A DNA stretch of 64,000 nucleotides, from the NCBI GenBank assembly GCA_033816765.1, contig CM066287.1, positions 3,100,001 to 3,164,000 on the forward strand, read 5' to 3'. This DNA comes from Nothopassalora personata (taxonomy: Eukaryota > Ascomycota > Dothideomycetes > Mycosphaerellales > Mycosphaerellaceae). The notes under the pieces were generated by a model that searched no databases, was not told the origin of the DNA, and saw only the letters and a program-made list of their open reading frames with translations. The stretch's first letter is position 1. Every line of letters begins with the position of its first letter. Shown here in pieces: positions 52,512 through 61,676 of the stretch. A program made the position numbers and the translations under genes.

Positions 52512-53229
52512 AAGTGTAGCCGCTATAGGCGTAGTAAACATAGCTACGTGCCTAACACTAGCTACGCTATCGCCTCGCTAGTAAGCCGCCTACGCGCCGC
52601 GCGGTCCTAGCGCGACTTCCTTACGGCTATAATAGGCTAGGCGCCTATAGACCTCTAGTAGTAGGAGCTAGTAGAGTAGATCCGCCTATGTGCCTAGCTA
52701 GGCAACGACATTAAGGAGGTAAGTCGCTGCTTCGCTCGTGCGAGTCGACTACTACTCGCGGGGGAGGGCTCTAGTACGTCCCCTATGCTTCGGCTAACCC
52801 TTCTTATAGGCTATTAGGTAGTTTAATGCCTATAAGCATAAGCGTGCCGGGGAGACCCGTATGCGTGCCTCCGCCGCCGCCGCTACTACTGCCGCCGCCC
52901 CCGCCGCAGAAGCCCTCGCGCTCTAGTAGGAGTAGAACCGCGCCCTTAATAGGCTGTTCGAACTCGGCCGCGCCGTAAGTCGCATGTTCCTCGCCTACGT
53001 GTACCCTACTAACCGTAGTCCTAGTTCCTATAGGCGTAGAACATCGACACTACCGCCGCCGACTAGGCATTCTTACCTAAGTTACTACGTGACGACAACT
53101 AAGGCGCTCGCCTTACACGCTGCTCGCGGGCTCCTCGCCTACTACTACTCTACGTAGCCCCTAGTAGGCGCGCTACTCTTTAGCTTTTGTTTTGTTTATA
53201 GTTAAGAAAAGTTTTGTTTATGCTCTAGT

Positions 53230-56200
53230 ACTAGTCTCATTTACTTCTCCTTAACGCCTTATAGTCGGCTACTATACGATCCGTATTCGCGAGGCCCTCC
53301 GCCGGTTCCTAGCTATTATACTCCTCTAGCTAGTCCTTCTACTAGACTAGATACTATAGCTTACCCTTACGCTTACGCCTATCTAGTACTACCTCTACCT
53401 TATACTCTCCGTCCTTATTAGCTAGAGGGGGTACGGGTCCATCCTTATCGCTACCGATATACGGCTCGAGGAGAGAGACATAGAAGACGTTATAGAGCCT
53501 TAAGTCGGCTAGTAGCGCTAGGCGGTACGCCTACGAACCGATAGCGTCCGTAATGCGGTATAGGCCGATAAACTTCGGACCTATCTTCTTCTTTAGCACT
53601 ACTAACTTAAGGTTCTTCGTTAATAATAGGACTAAGTCACCTACGCGGTAGGTCTTAGCTTAGTAGGTCTTATTATAGTAGCGAGCCTAGCTTTCTACTA
53701 TAGCCTTCTATCGCTCCTCGAGTGTAGCGCGTAGTTTTCGTATACGACTCGTAGCTGTTACCGCTGCTAGTACTTCCCCCCCCCCTAGGTCTCGTCTCGA
53801 GATCTAGTTAGTGTAGGGGTAATCTTAGGTCGCTAACCGTACGCTATTTCGAACGGACTTATCCGTAGTGTTAGGTAGATGCTGTTATTAGCTACGAATT
53901 TAGCAACTGCAAGCCACTTAGCCTACTTAGTTTAATTATTACTGTAGTAATAACGAAGGTATTGTTCGAGGGTTTAGTTTACCCTCTTAGTTTAGCCGTT
54001 AGTCTAAGGGTGAAAGGCCGTAGATAGCTTACGCTTTATACGCGCCTCGAAGTAGAAGTTACTCTAAAACTAACTAGTAAAGACCGGACCTCGGTCGCTT
54101 ACTATACCTAACGGGACACTATAGTATCGCACGACTTCGTCTCGTAGGAGCCTCGTAAGCTCTACGGCTATGTAAGTCTTCGTCGTCGGGATGTATAAGC
54201 TTATTTTTAATTAGCAATCGACTATTACTAGGATCGCATTATACACGCAACCGGCTCGCGTGCTTAGAGGTAGGTCCGTAATAAAATCCATGGTAATTTC
54301 CTACTACGGTCGCTCCGGTCTAGGAAGCGGTTATAGCTCGCCGTAGGGTCGATGGCGCCTCGCCTTCGAACCCTAGTAGGTTCTATAGGCTTGGACGTAT
54401 TGTTTTACGTCCGTGCTAAGTGAGTCCTACTAATAATTACGTCGCAACAGCTCTTTAGTCTTAGTCCTTCTAAAGTAACCCGCGAGGACGTCGTCGTAGT
54501 ACATGCAAATTAGATGCAACCTAATTGCGTAATCCCTAGGTACTACGATCGCGTCTTCGTAGTATATAAGGTTATTCTTTATATACTATCCCTTAGCGTC
54601 CCTCGCGCTTAGCGCCTACGCTAAGCATACGATATACTAGTCGTCTTACTACTACGCGATCTTTATTAAGAGTAGAATTAACTTACCCGTCGAGCTATAA
54701 GCTTAACCCTATATTACTGTAGCGCATACTACTACTAGTAAAGACGGCTTGTCTTAATAGGGAAGGTTACCTCTCCGTACTGCTATCGCCGCGCCTATAT
54801 CGCCCTATATCGCCTCGTAGGTAGTAAGCGCGCGCTTTACCGTCAGCTCGCTTATCCCTTCTAGAGACTCCTTCTAGAAAGACAGCTTACTTTATAAGGT
54901 AGGTAGCAAGTTCGAAGTTTATTACGTTATAGCTACGTAGTTACTGCGTCTCGAAGGCGCGTCGGCTAGGTTAGTCTTACCCGGCCGATACTCTACTATA
55001 AAATTAAAAGACTATAGGAACGTAGCCTATCGAGCTTACCGCCTATTTAGCTACTTTACTGTTATAAAGCCCTATAGGTTAGCGTAGTCGACTAGCACTC
55101 GCACCGCATACGTAGCGCCCTCTAAGTATAGCCTCTAATGCTTAAAAGCCTTAACTACTGTAAGTAGCTCCTAATCGTACGTCTCGTAGTTGCACTTAGC
55201 TAGTATCATCTTACGTAAATAGAACGCGATAGGATGCTACTTAGCACTAAACAATTAGGATATAATACCTACGATCGCGAAACCTAAGGTATCCGTCTCG
55301 ACTCGCGTACGTAGCGTAGGATCGAAGTGCCTAAGTATTAGTGCACCTAAGAATCCGGCCTTAAGCTATCGAAACGCCTACTCTTTGCTTAAGGTCTACG
55401 TAAGAGGGCCGTGCTTCTTACCGTCCTTAGATCCCTTTAGTAGGTCCGTTAGGGGCTTGTAGACCCTTAAGTATCCTTCTATAAAACGCCGGTAGAAGTT
55501 GTAAAACCTAAGGAAGGACTAGACCTTATAAAAGGTCGTAGGTGTAGGTCATTCCTCGATAGCGGCTACCCTGCTCCTGTCTATCGACACGCCTACGGCG
55601 CTTACGACAAACCTAAGGAACTCTATACTCTCCTAGAAGAAGTGACACTTCTTAGGGTTTACGAATAGGGCAAACTTTCGTAGCCTCTCTAGTACCGCGC
55701 GTACGGCTCGCACGTGTGCCTTACGCGTCTCGCTATAGATGAGGATATTATCTAGGTAGACTACGTAAATGTTATTGACTAAGCCGGTTAGCGCCTTATT
55801 AATATACCCTTAAAAGGTTGCCGGTGCGTTAGTTAACCCGAACGGCATTACTAGGTACTCGTAGTGTCCGTATCGCGTACGAAACGTAGTCTTCTACTTA
55901 TCGCCTCGCTTAATAGGGATACGATAGTAGGCGTCCTTTAAATCGATTATAGTAAAGAACCTAGAACCTAATAGCCTATCTAGCGTCTCGCTAATTAGGG
56001 GCAGGGGGTATCGGTTCTTTACTATAATCTCATTTAGGCCTCTATAATTAACATAGAGCCTAAGAGTACTATTCTTCTTTAGTACGAATAGGATAGGCGC
56101 ACCCGCCTCGCTTACGGACCGCCTAATCCACCCCTTCTCTATTGCTTACGCAAGGTACTCCTTTAAGGCCTCTAACTCAGTTAAGGACTAGTAGTATAGC

Positions 56201-57950
56201 GGCTTAAAAGGGGGTTTCTTTCCTTTAACGAGATTAATCGCATGCTTAACCCCGTCGGGCATCTTACGCTTCGCCTACTTATTAGGTACGTATACATCTC
56301 GGAAGTCTACAAATTCTTTAGGCTACGAGGGGCCCTCTCCTTTAGGTACTACTATAGTAATAGCCCGAACACTTATCGTATAAACCTACTTTAAGCTCTC
56401 GAGATCCTTAAGGAACTCGCGTGCGTCACGCTACTAAACCGTAGGCGTCTCTACACCGTAGTACTACTAGTTATCCTTATCGGCCTTTACTATCCGATTA
56501 CGATGCCGCTAGGGTCTACCTAAAATTACTAATGGCCTATTTATAGGCACCGCGTAGTAGATAGCGTCACTTACGCGCTCTACTCCCGCGTTATTAGCGA
56601 GTCGCAGCCGAACCGTAAAGGCGCCGTAGAAATACCCTAGGTTATACGTATACGACTCTAACTTCGGTAGCCTTACCCTATTAATAGGTTGCATTTAATG
56701 TCGGAGTATATACTTATACGACACTAGGCTAAGATCCGTATAGTCATCTAGGAGAAACGTAGACTCGCGAAAGCCCTTACGAGTCTCGACTACACCTCGC
56801 AAGTGACGCGCTAGACACGCATCTACTCGCCTTAAGGGGTCGACTTTAGGAAAACTCGGACTTAGGAGCGACCTACTTATAGTCCTCTACCTTTTCCCTA
56901 GTCGCTACGATAGACATACATCTACTCGCCTTAAGGGGTCGACTTTAGGAAAACTCGGACTTAGGAGCGACCTACTTCTAGTCCTCTGCCTTTTCTCTAG
57001 TCGCTACCCTTCTTAGTTAGAGCCTTCGTAGCGTCTACCCTACGAACCGCTTACGCGCTACGGTCCTTCTATAGGTGCCTATTCGGGCAATCCGTCTTAA
57101 TGTAACCCTTCTTATAGCATCTATAGCACTCCGCTTTAGTCCTATCGAAGGTTATAGACGATCCGCCGGCGTCCCGCTAGTAACTCGCACCCGGGTCGCG
57201 CGACGCCTAACTATACTTCTACTGCTTCGAGCTACGATCGCTTCGCCCTTAGTCGCCCTTAGTCTCTCGCCTACGGCGACTATGCTGCCCGCGGTCGTAC
57301 CCTCCGCTACTACGCTCCGTGCTTTCGATACGCGAAGCTAGGATTACTAGTTCCTCTCTAGTTATTAGGATGTTATAAAACTTAACGATTACGGACCGTA
57401 GGCTAGGCGTAAGCTTAGCGAGCATATGTCGTACGCGTTACGCCTCCGTATAGTCCCCTAACTAATCCTCCATAACATCTAGCTTAGTCGTAAACTAACG
57501 TACTGTCTAGTTATCCTTCTATTTCACCGCCTTATACTCTAACATTACGTTAAGTACGCGGTTTATAGGATTACCGTATACGTCTCGACAGAACTCCTTA
57601 AAGTCCTAGTATATATACCCTTTAAGGTTAAGGACGCTATAGTTAGCGTGCCATCGCTCACTTGCCTCTCCGCTTAGGTACATAACCCTATACAGGACCT
57701 TTAACTCGTTCGTCGCATACGTGCCGCCTAAGAGGGTAAAGATAAGAGAGAGCTCCCTTAGGAATACCCGTGCTTTCTTAATCGAGTCCCCTCTAAAAGG
57801 CGTAGGTTCTTTAAGACGCAAACGTGTCGCATACGATACGACCGCGCCTCGAGCTACGATATTATCGTTAGTTACTATAGATAGAGGAGGGGGAGGGGGA
57901 GTAGGGGATAGTTCTCCGCCGGATTCACCCTAAGGGTCCGCCGGCGGTAC
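53230..57950 (-). pseudogene. Gag-pol remnant of the chromovirus
   Basis: Domains found by minus-strand translation, all with RIP-type stops: gag capsid-like stretch at 57606-57821; CCHC-type knuckle near 57,090 (C-x2-C with the His changed to Tyr); aspartic-protease region near 56,520-56,700 ending VILGRP; RT active site YLDN with ILIYSE at about 55,740-55,770 (second Asp changed to Asn); integrase core SDRGPVF and TAFHP-TNG-T at about 53,980-54,120; chromodomain at about 53,290-53,400 (YLV, EEYNS, EPAEGLAN). This order (integrase after RT, terminal chromodomain) defines Ty3/gypsy chromoviruses. It cannot be expressed because of many stops. Ends are approximate. Confidence 0.85.
56821..57007. 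repeat. 99-bp tandem duplication in chromovirus gag
   Basis: Two near-identical copies with a period of 99 bp (33 codons), the second starting at 56920, in the part of gag next to the zinc knuckle. They differ at a few positions consistent with RIP. Confidence 0.85.
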
Positions 57951-58164
57951 GCTTACGTCCCGTAAGATCTCTAACTGTTCAATCTCCCTCTATATCTCCT
58001 TCTCCTTAACCTCTACCCGAAGGGCATCCCTCCTTACGACTAAGGCTACACGCCTCGCTTGTTGCTAGGCCCTAGGGCTTAGGGGAGCTATAGGCGTAGC
58101 GCTACTATCGTCGCGTTCGGACTCTATAGCGTGTATAGATTATAACGAAGAGAAGAATTAGAAC

Positions 58165-58361
58165 TGTTAAGGGGATATCGTAATGTATAGTACGCCTACG
58201 ACCTACTAGTCGTAGATAAACTAATTCTTACCTTTTGTTTAAGACGCATCGCGCGTCGTAAGGTGTACTTATGCGTGTTACGTGCGGCTTAGCAGCCGGT
58301 CGCGACCGTATGTTACATGTAAGGCTACATGTAGGGGTTAGCTACTAGGCTGCCCCTTACA
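58165..58361 (-). repeat. Right LTR (5' LTR) of chromovirus, 197 bp
   Basis: Direct repeat of 49172-49368. It retains the TGTT start that is TATT in the other copy. Confidence 0.93.
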
Positions 58362-58366
58362 ATTAC

Positions 58367-59099
58367 CTTAGTAGCGAAGACATTAAAGCAATTACTAAAG
58401 GCCTTAAGGCTTAAGAACGATTAAAAGCGGTTAAATCTAAGAAGGGTAAGAACGAAAACTTAACCGCTAAAGAGGCGTACGGTAGCTAAGGTGAATCTTA
58501 CGGGATAACATTAGAAGACTCTATCGGAGATAGCGTTAAAGTACTAGTAATAGGTACTAAACGGAAGGCGAGCGATTAATTAGACTTTGCTAACGACGAC
58601 GCGGCGGCCTTTAAGAAATAGCGAGTTATAGAGAACGACTCTAATAAACGATCGAAGAAAAAGACTAAGGCACGTAAGCCAATTATCGGTAGCCTAACTA
58701 GTAGCCCGAGAAAGACACGCTCTTACACGAACCTTAGCGGATTAGATAAAGAGAACCGTCCACCTCTAATACTACTAAAGTTTACCGACGCCTAACTAGA
58801 CATAGGTAAACCTTTACCTATTCGCCTAGAAATCACCGCTAAAGACTACGACTACTTTAAAGGTAGCCTAGATAAACTATAGGAAGAACGATAGCTATAG
58901 AGCGATTGCAATAGTAACGATAACTATAGTAGCGGGCAGGAGGCCTACGGTAACTACGCCTCTAACAGTAGCGAGGAGAGCGAAGTAACAGAGCCCCTAA
59001 GCTAGGCTAACGGCTACTAATTAACGAATAGCGACTACTAGGGCGACAATTACTCGCATACCGAATACGACGAGGTAACGAACAATTAACGATTGAGGG
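58367..59099 (+). pseudogene. LINE-like ORF1, 3' part, RIP-inactivated
   Basis: If the chromovirus and one ATTAC copy are removed, this sequence continues the frame of 47420-49171 (RKDY joins LSSEDIKAITKG). It encodes a Lys/Ser/Asp-rich tail with KKKTKARKPIIGS and DKENRPPLILLK stretches and an acidic, Asn/Ser-rich end. It is cut off at 59099 by the LTR of the next element. Such a long extension beyond the zinc knuckles is unusual for ORF1 and is not recognised. Confidence 0.55.
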
Positions 59100-59489
59100 T
59101 GTGACGGCCCATGGCCGCACAGCGAGTGAACGTGGCGAGTTACGTGACCGGGCCCGGGCCGACCCGCGTGCCTCGGCTTGTATATTAACTTCTCGCGCCT
59201 CGCGCACCTCTTAGATAGCTTGTCTAACAACTTCGTACTACCTAAGCAGGTGCCCTTACACTTTGTTAGACCATTCTTTTCCGCAGACAAGCTGCGAAGG
59301 ATCTGCGAAGGGCAGATCAAGTAACGCGACAAGCGCGTTGAGTCCACAGGCCGAGTGCGACTCCAAGAAAAGTGCGACGACAAACGCACTCAAGTTAAGT
59401 CAACAAACGCACGCAGAGAAGACGTGCCCAAGTTAAGTCAACACCCCAAGTCAACAAGCGCGACACCCCATCGCGCCCAAGGTAACGAG
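59100..59489 (+). repeat. 5' LTR and leader of gypsy element
   Basis: 390 bp from the TGTGAC start to the gag ATG. A TATATTAA box at about 59,178 is a candidate promoter. The inner LTR edge and primer-binding site cannot be located without the other LTR. Confidence 0.6.
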
Positions 59490-61676
59490 ATGGTGCGTCA
59501 GAATGGACGCCAGTCGCTGCTGGCAATGCGACCAGTGGTGCAACGCGAGTCGGTGCTCAACACACAGACTCAAGGTCGCGATGCGACGCAAGAGCAAGAA
59601 CAAGACCGCCAGTATCAGAAGATGATTGAACTAGGCAAGCCCGTCACTGATCCACAGCCATACCTCAACATCAGCGATTTCCTACACGACGACGAGATCA
59701 TCGAGGAAGAAGGCAAGGAGGCTATGGTAGCCGTGGACTACATGGACGATGCAGCGACGGACGAAGCAGAAGAGGGAGCCGAGGAAGCACAACAAGTCGC
59801 GAAGACCTATCGAGCGACACTCAAGTCCCTCACTCAACTCGATATCGAGAAGTTCGAGAAGCTGTACGGCAGCGACGTTTCCGCACCTCCCGCCATCCAC
59901 TTCATCCTCCGCCGCGGCGAACAGGAATACCGCAACGTCTCGAAGCTTGCAGAGATGTTGTACACGAGCTGTCACCAGAGCCAAGAATATGGAGACAAAG
60001 TTCAGAAGGAACTCGACAAGGTTCAAAAGGATCTCGGGGATGCGAAGAAGCAGGTGTCGGACTTGGACAAGTTACTGAAGGCCTCCGATGCCCAGCAAAA
60101 GGACCTGCGCGACCACCTGGCTAAAGTCACCGCCGATCGTGACACCGCCAGCGCTGAGCGCGACACAGTTATCAAGGACCTGGACACCGTCAAGATCGAA
60201 CTCGATGCACTTAAGGCCCTGCCCATTCCAACTGACTCCCAGAAAGCGTACGAGCATGCCAAGCAAGCAATGGTCTGGGTCAAGGAGCGAGAGGCTCGCA
60301 TTGGAGAGCTGGAGCGTGAAGTGGACAACTACGAAGAAGCCGTTGCCGATCACGAGCGCGACATCCAAGCCCTTCGCAACGCGCATGCTAAGGAGCTCGA
60401 AGCAGCCGAGCAGCGTGGGCGCACCGAAGCACGAGGCAAGGATCGTCGCTCCTCGCTCTCACGTTCCATCTCTCGTCGACGTGCTGGAAGAGAGCCATCA
60501 CCGCCGAAGGACCAAGGCAGGACTGGCAAGCAGTCCAGCGGCGGAGACTCATCCGATGAGTCAGGTGAAGAGGTTAGCAAGAAGGACAGGGCTGGCAAGC
60601 AGCGCAAGAGCAGGAAGCCGAGATACGATCCGGATAGCAGTGACAGCAGCAGCAGCAGTAGCAGCGACGAGTCCTCAGACGATGACCGCCGCGCTCGCCG
60701 CCGCAAGTCCAAGAAGACCAAGAAGGTCACCAAGATCAACTTCAACAACATCCTGGACATCGACGAGTCACTCGATCGTCCTTGGAAGACGGACCGAAGT
60801 GTCGAAGGCCCCAAGCATAAGTTTCAAGGCGACCTCAGCAAGGAAGGCGACCTGAAGGGACCATCGCTTGAGAAGTGGCTCAGCGCACTGGAGACCAAGC
60901 TCGCCGCCACCACGTTCCGTGACAAGGATGCCGTGCTCAAGTTCATACTGGATTACACCGACGGAGGCGCTTGGGCGCTGCTCAACCCGAAGGTTCCATC
61001 CATCGCAGGCATCATGAGCGGAAGCGAGCGCCCGTATTCATCAGTCAACAAGATGATGAAGTCCCTCATCGAGTGGTACGGCGATCGCAACCCCGTCGGC
61101 CGCGCTCGCGACAACATGGCTGTGTTGAAGCAGCCAGAGGACAACTCCAAGGACTCCTTCGCCGAACTCTACCGCGAGTGGCGCCGTTATGCCAACTTGA
61201 TGCGCATGACCGGAGAAGACGCTATGGACAACCTCATGCGCAAGCTCAACTACCGCTATCTGATCCGCTATCAGCAAGCAAACCCTAAGACCCTCAGCGA
61301 AGCAGTCGATGCCCTGTTCAAGGCTGAGGAGGATTTCAAGGTCGCCGAGACTCTTCACCCGAAGAAGAAGTCTACGGCCAAGAAGGACGACAAGAAGGAC
61401 GACAAGAAGGACGACAAGCCCAACGGCACCACTCCAGCCGGATCTGGCGGAGGCGGCTCAAAGAATCGCCGCAAGGTGGACCGCCTGCCATGGGACTCTC
61501 GCCCAGCTGAGTTCAAGCACCTCACTCTTCTTGACGACGCTGAGACTGAGCGTTGCATGAAGGAGAGACTGTGCAAGAAGTGCCGCAAGCCAGGTCACCA
61601 GCTGACCGACAAGGAGTGTGAGCTCTGGAACTACCAGATGCCACCGCGCCCGACTACCCAGTCGGAAAAAGCCTAG
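59490..61676 (+). CDS. Gag polyprotein of gypsy element, 728 aa
   Basis: Start chosen at ATG 59490; upstream codons in frame begin with a GTG and are probably leader. The order is: a Gln/Glu-rich N-terminus, a long coiled coil (about residues 170-320, YGDKVQKELDKVQKDLGDAKK onward), a basic/Ser-rich disordered region with KDRRSSLSRS and SSSSSSDES runs, then a capsid-like helical domain (about residues 445-620, including PSLEKWLSALETKLAA and DNLMRKLNYRYL). A (KKDD)n stretch and Gly-rich linker precede a single knuckle CKKCRKPGHQLTDKEC, whose last spacing (His-x6-Cys) is longer than the usual x4. Large for gypsy gag because of the coiled coil. Pol follows by -1 frameshift. Confidence 0.9.
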   Translation: MVRQNGRQSLLAMRPVVQRESVLNTQTQGRDATQEQEQDRQYQKMIELGKPVTDPQPYLNISDFLHDDEIIEEEGKEAMVAVDYMDDAATDEAEEGAEEAQQVAKTYRATLKSLTQLDIEKFEKLYGSDVSAPPAIHFILRRGEQEYRNVSKLAEMLYTSCHQSQEYGDKVQKELDKVQKDLGDAKKQVSDLDKLLKASDAQQKDLRDHLAKVTADRDTASAERDTVIKDLDTVKIELDALKALPIPTDSQKAYEHAKQAMVWVKEREARIGELEREVDNYEEAVADHERDIQALRNAHAKELEAAEQRGRTEARGKDRRSSLSRSISRRRAGREPSPPKDQGRTGKQSSGGDSSDESGEEVSKKDRAGKQRKSRKPRYDPDSSDSSSSSSSDESSDDDRRARRRKSKKTKKVTKINFNNILDIDESLDRPWKTDRSVEGPKHKFQGDLSKEGDLKGPSLEKWLSALETKLAATTFRDKDAVLKFILDYTDGGAWALLNPKVPSIAGIMSGSERPYSSVNKMMKSLIEWYGDRNPVGRARDNMAVLKQPEDNSKDSFAELYREWRRYANLMRMTGEDAMDNLMRKLNYRYLIRYQQANPKTLSEAVDALFKAEEDFKVAETLHPKKKSTAKKDDKKDDKKDDKPNGTTPAGSGGGGSKNRRKVDRLPWDSRPAEFKHLTLLDDAETERCMKERLCKKCRKPGHQLTDKECELWNYQMPPRPTTQSEKA
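61666..61676 (+). promoter_or_regulatory. Probable -1 ribosomal frameshift site at gag-pol junction
   Basis: Five A (61666-61670) in GGAAAAAGCC lie just before the gag TAG (61674-61676). The in-frame AAA codon can re-pair with AAA one base back, entering the pol frame, which is open through the gag stop. It is not a perfect X-XXY-YYZ heptamer, so the assignment is moderate. Confidence 0.5.

Larger units (their letters stand above)
49670..53102 (+). pseudogene. Antisense spliced Cys-rich accessory gene of chromovirus, RIP-inactivated
   Basis: Plus-strand gene opposite to gag-pol, between the pol 3' end and the 3' LTR. Exons: 49670-49919; 49970-50021 plus 52517-52718 (split by the nested element); 52810-52974; 53025-53102. 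Introns are 50, 91 and 50 bp, each GTAAGT...TAG with a CTAAC branch site. Removing introns, the nested element and one AAGTG copy leaves 747 nt, exactly 249 codons, in one frame broken only by TAG/TAA where CAG/CAA is expected. The product has a Ser-rich start (MSTVPSSPLFSSRFASSSST), a degenerate Cys motif split by intron 1 (RCLPYFVR, then DEADNC and KKCSRYRRSKHS), a helical Gln-rich region and an acidic tail (LPKLLRDDN). Its plan matches the ORF at 50428-51130. Confidence 0.7.
49172..58361 (-). mobile_element. Complete chromodomain Ty3/gypsy LTR retrotransposon, RIP-inactivated
   Basis: 197-bp LTRs at both ends (49172-49368 and 58165-58361), beginning TGTTAAGGGG (TATTAAGGGG in the left copy) and ending CCCCTTACA, flanked by a 5-bp target duplication ATTAC (49167-49171 and 58362-58366). 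Gag-pol is read on the minus strand from right to left: gag, zinc knuckle, protease, reverse transcriptase, integrase, chromodomain. A purine-rich tract (GGGAGGGGAGG on the minus strand) sits next to the left LTR, as expected for the polypurine primer of that orientation. The element is 9190 bp including a 2490-bp nested insertion plus its 5-bp duplication, so ~6.7 kb originally. It also carries an antisense gene. The LTRs differ mainly by C/T and G/A changes of RIP type. Confidence 0.93.
47420..59099. other. RIP-mutated block (old transposon layers)
   Basis: Over this interval, except the nested element at 50022-52511, CA and TG are rare while TA is abundant (recurrent TAG, CTA, TAC) and CG is retained. 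Open frames are broken almost only by TAG and TAA where CAG and CAA would restore sense, and Tyr replaces expected His/Cys residues (CAT to TAT, TGC to TAC on the other strand). This is the pattern of repeat-induced point mutation acting on CpA on both strands. I judged it by reading; dinucleotide counts were not computed. Confidence 0.88.

Noticed and set aside
57075..57341. Plus-strand 88-codon frame in the chromovirus
   Set aside because: It is a shadow opposite gag; low complexity and no motif.
47420..59099. Centromere or simple AT-rich isochore
   Set aside because: The block has definable transposons with LTRs and target duplications, and retains CG-rich stretches.
59007..59389. Minus-strand frames across the 59100 LTR
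   Set aside because: They cross from RIP-mutated DNA into the LTR and have no coding character.
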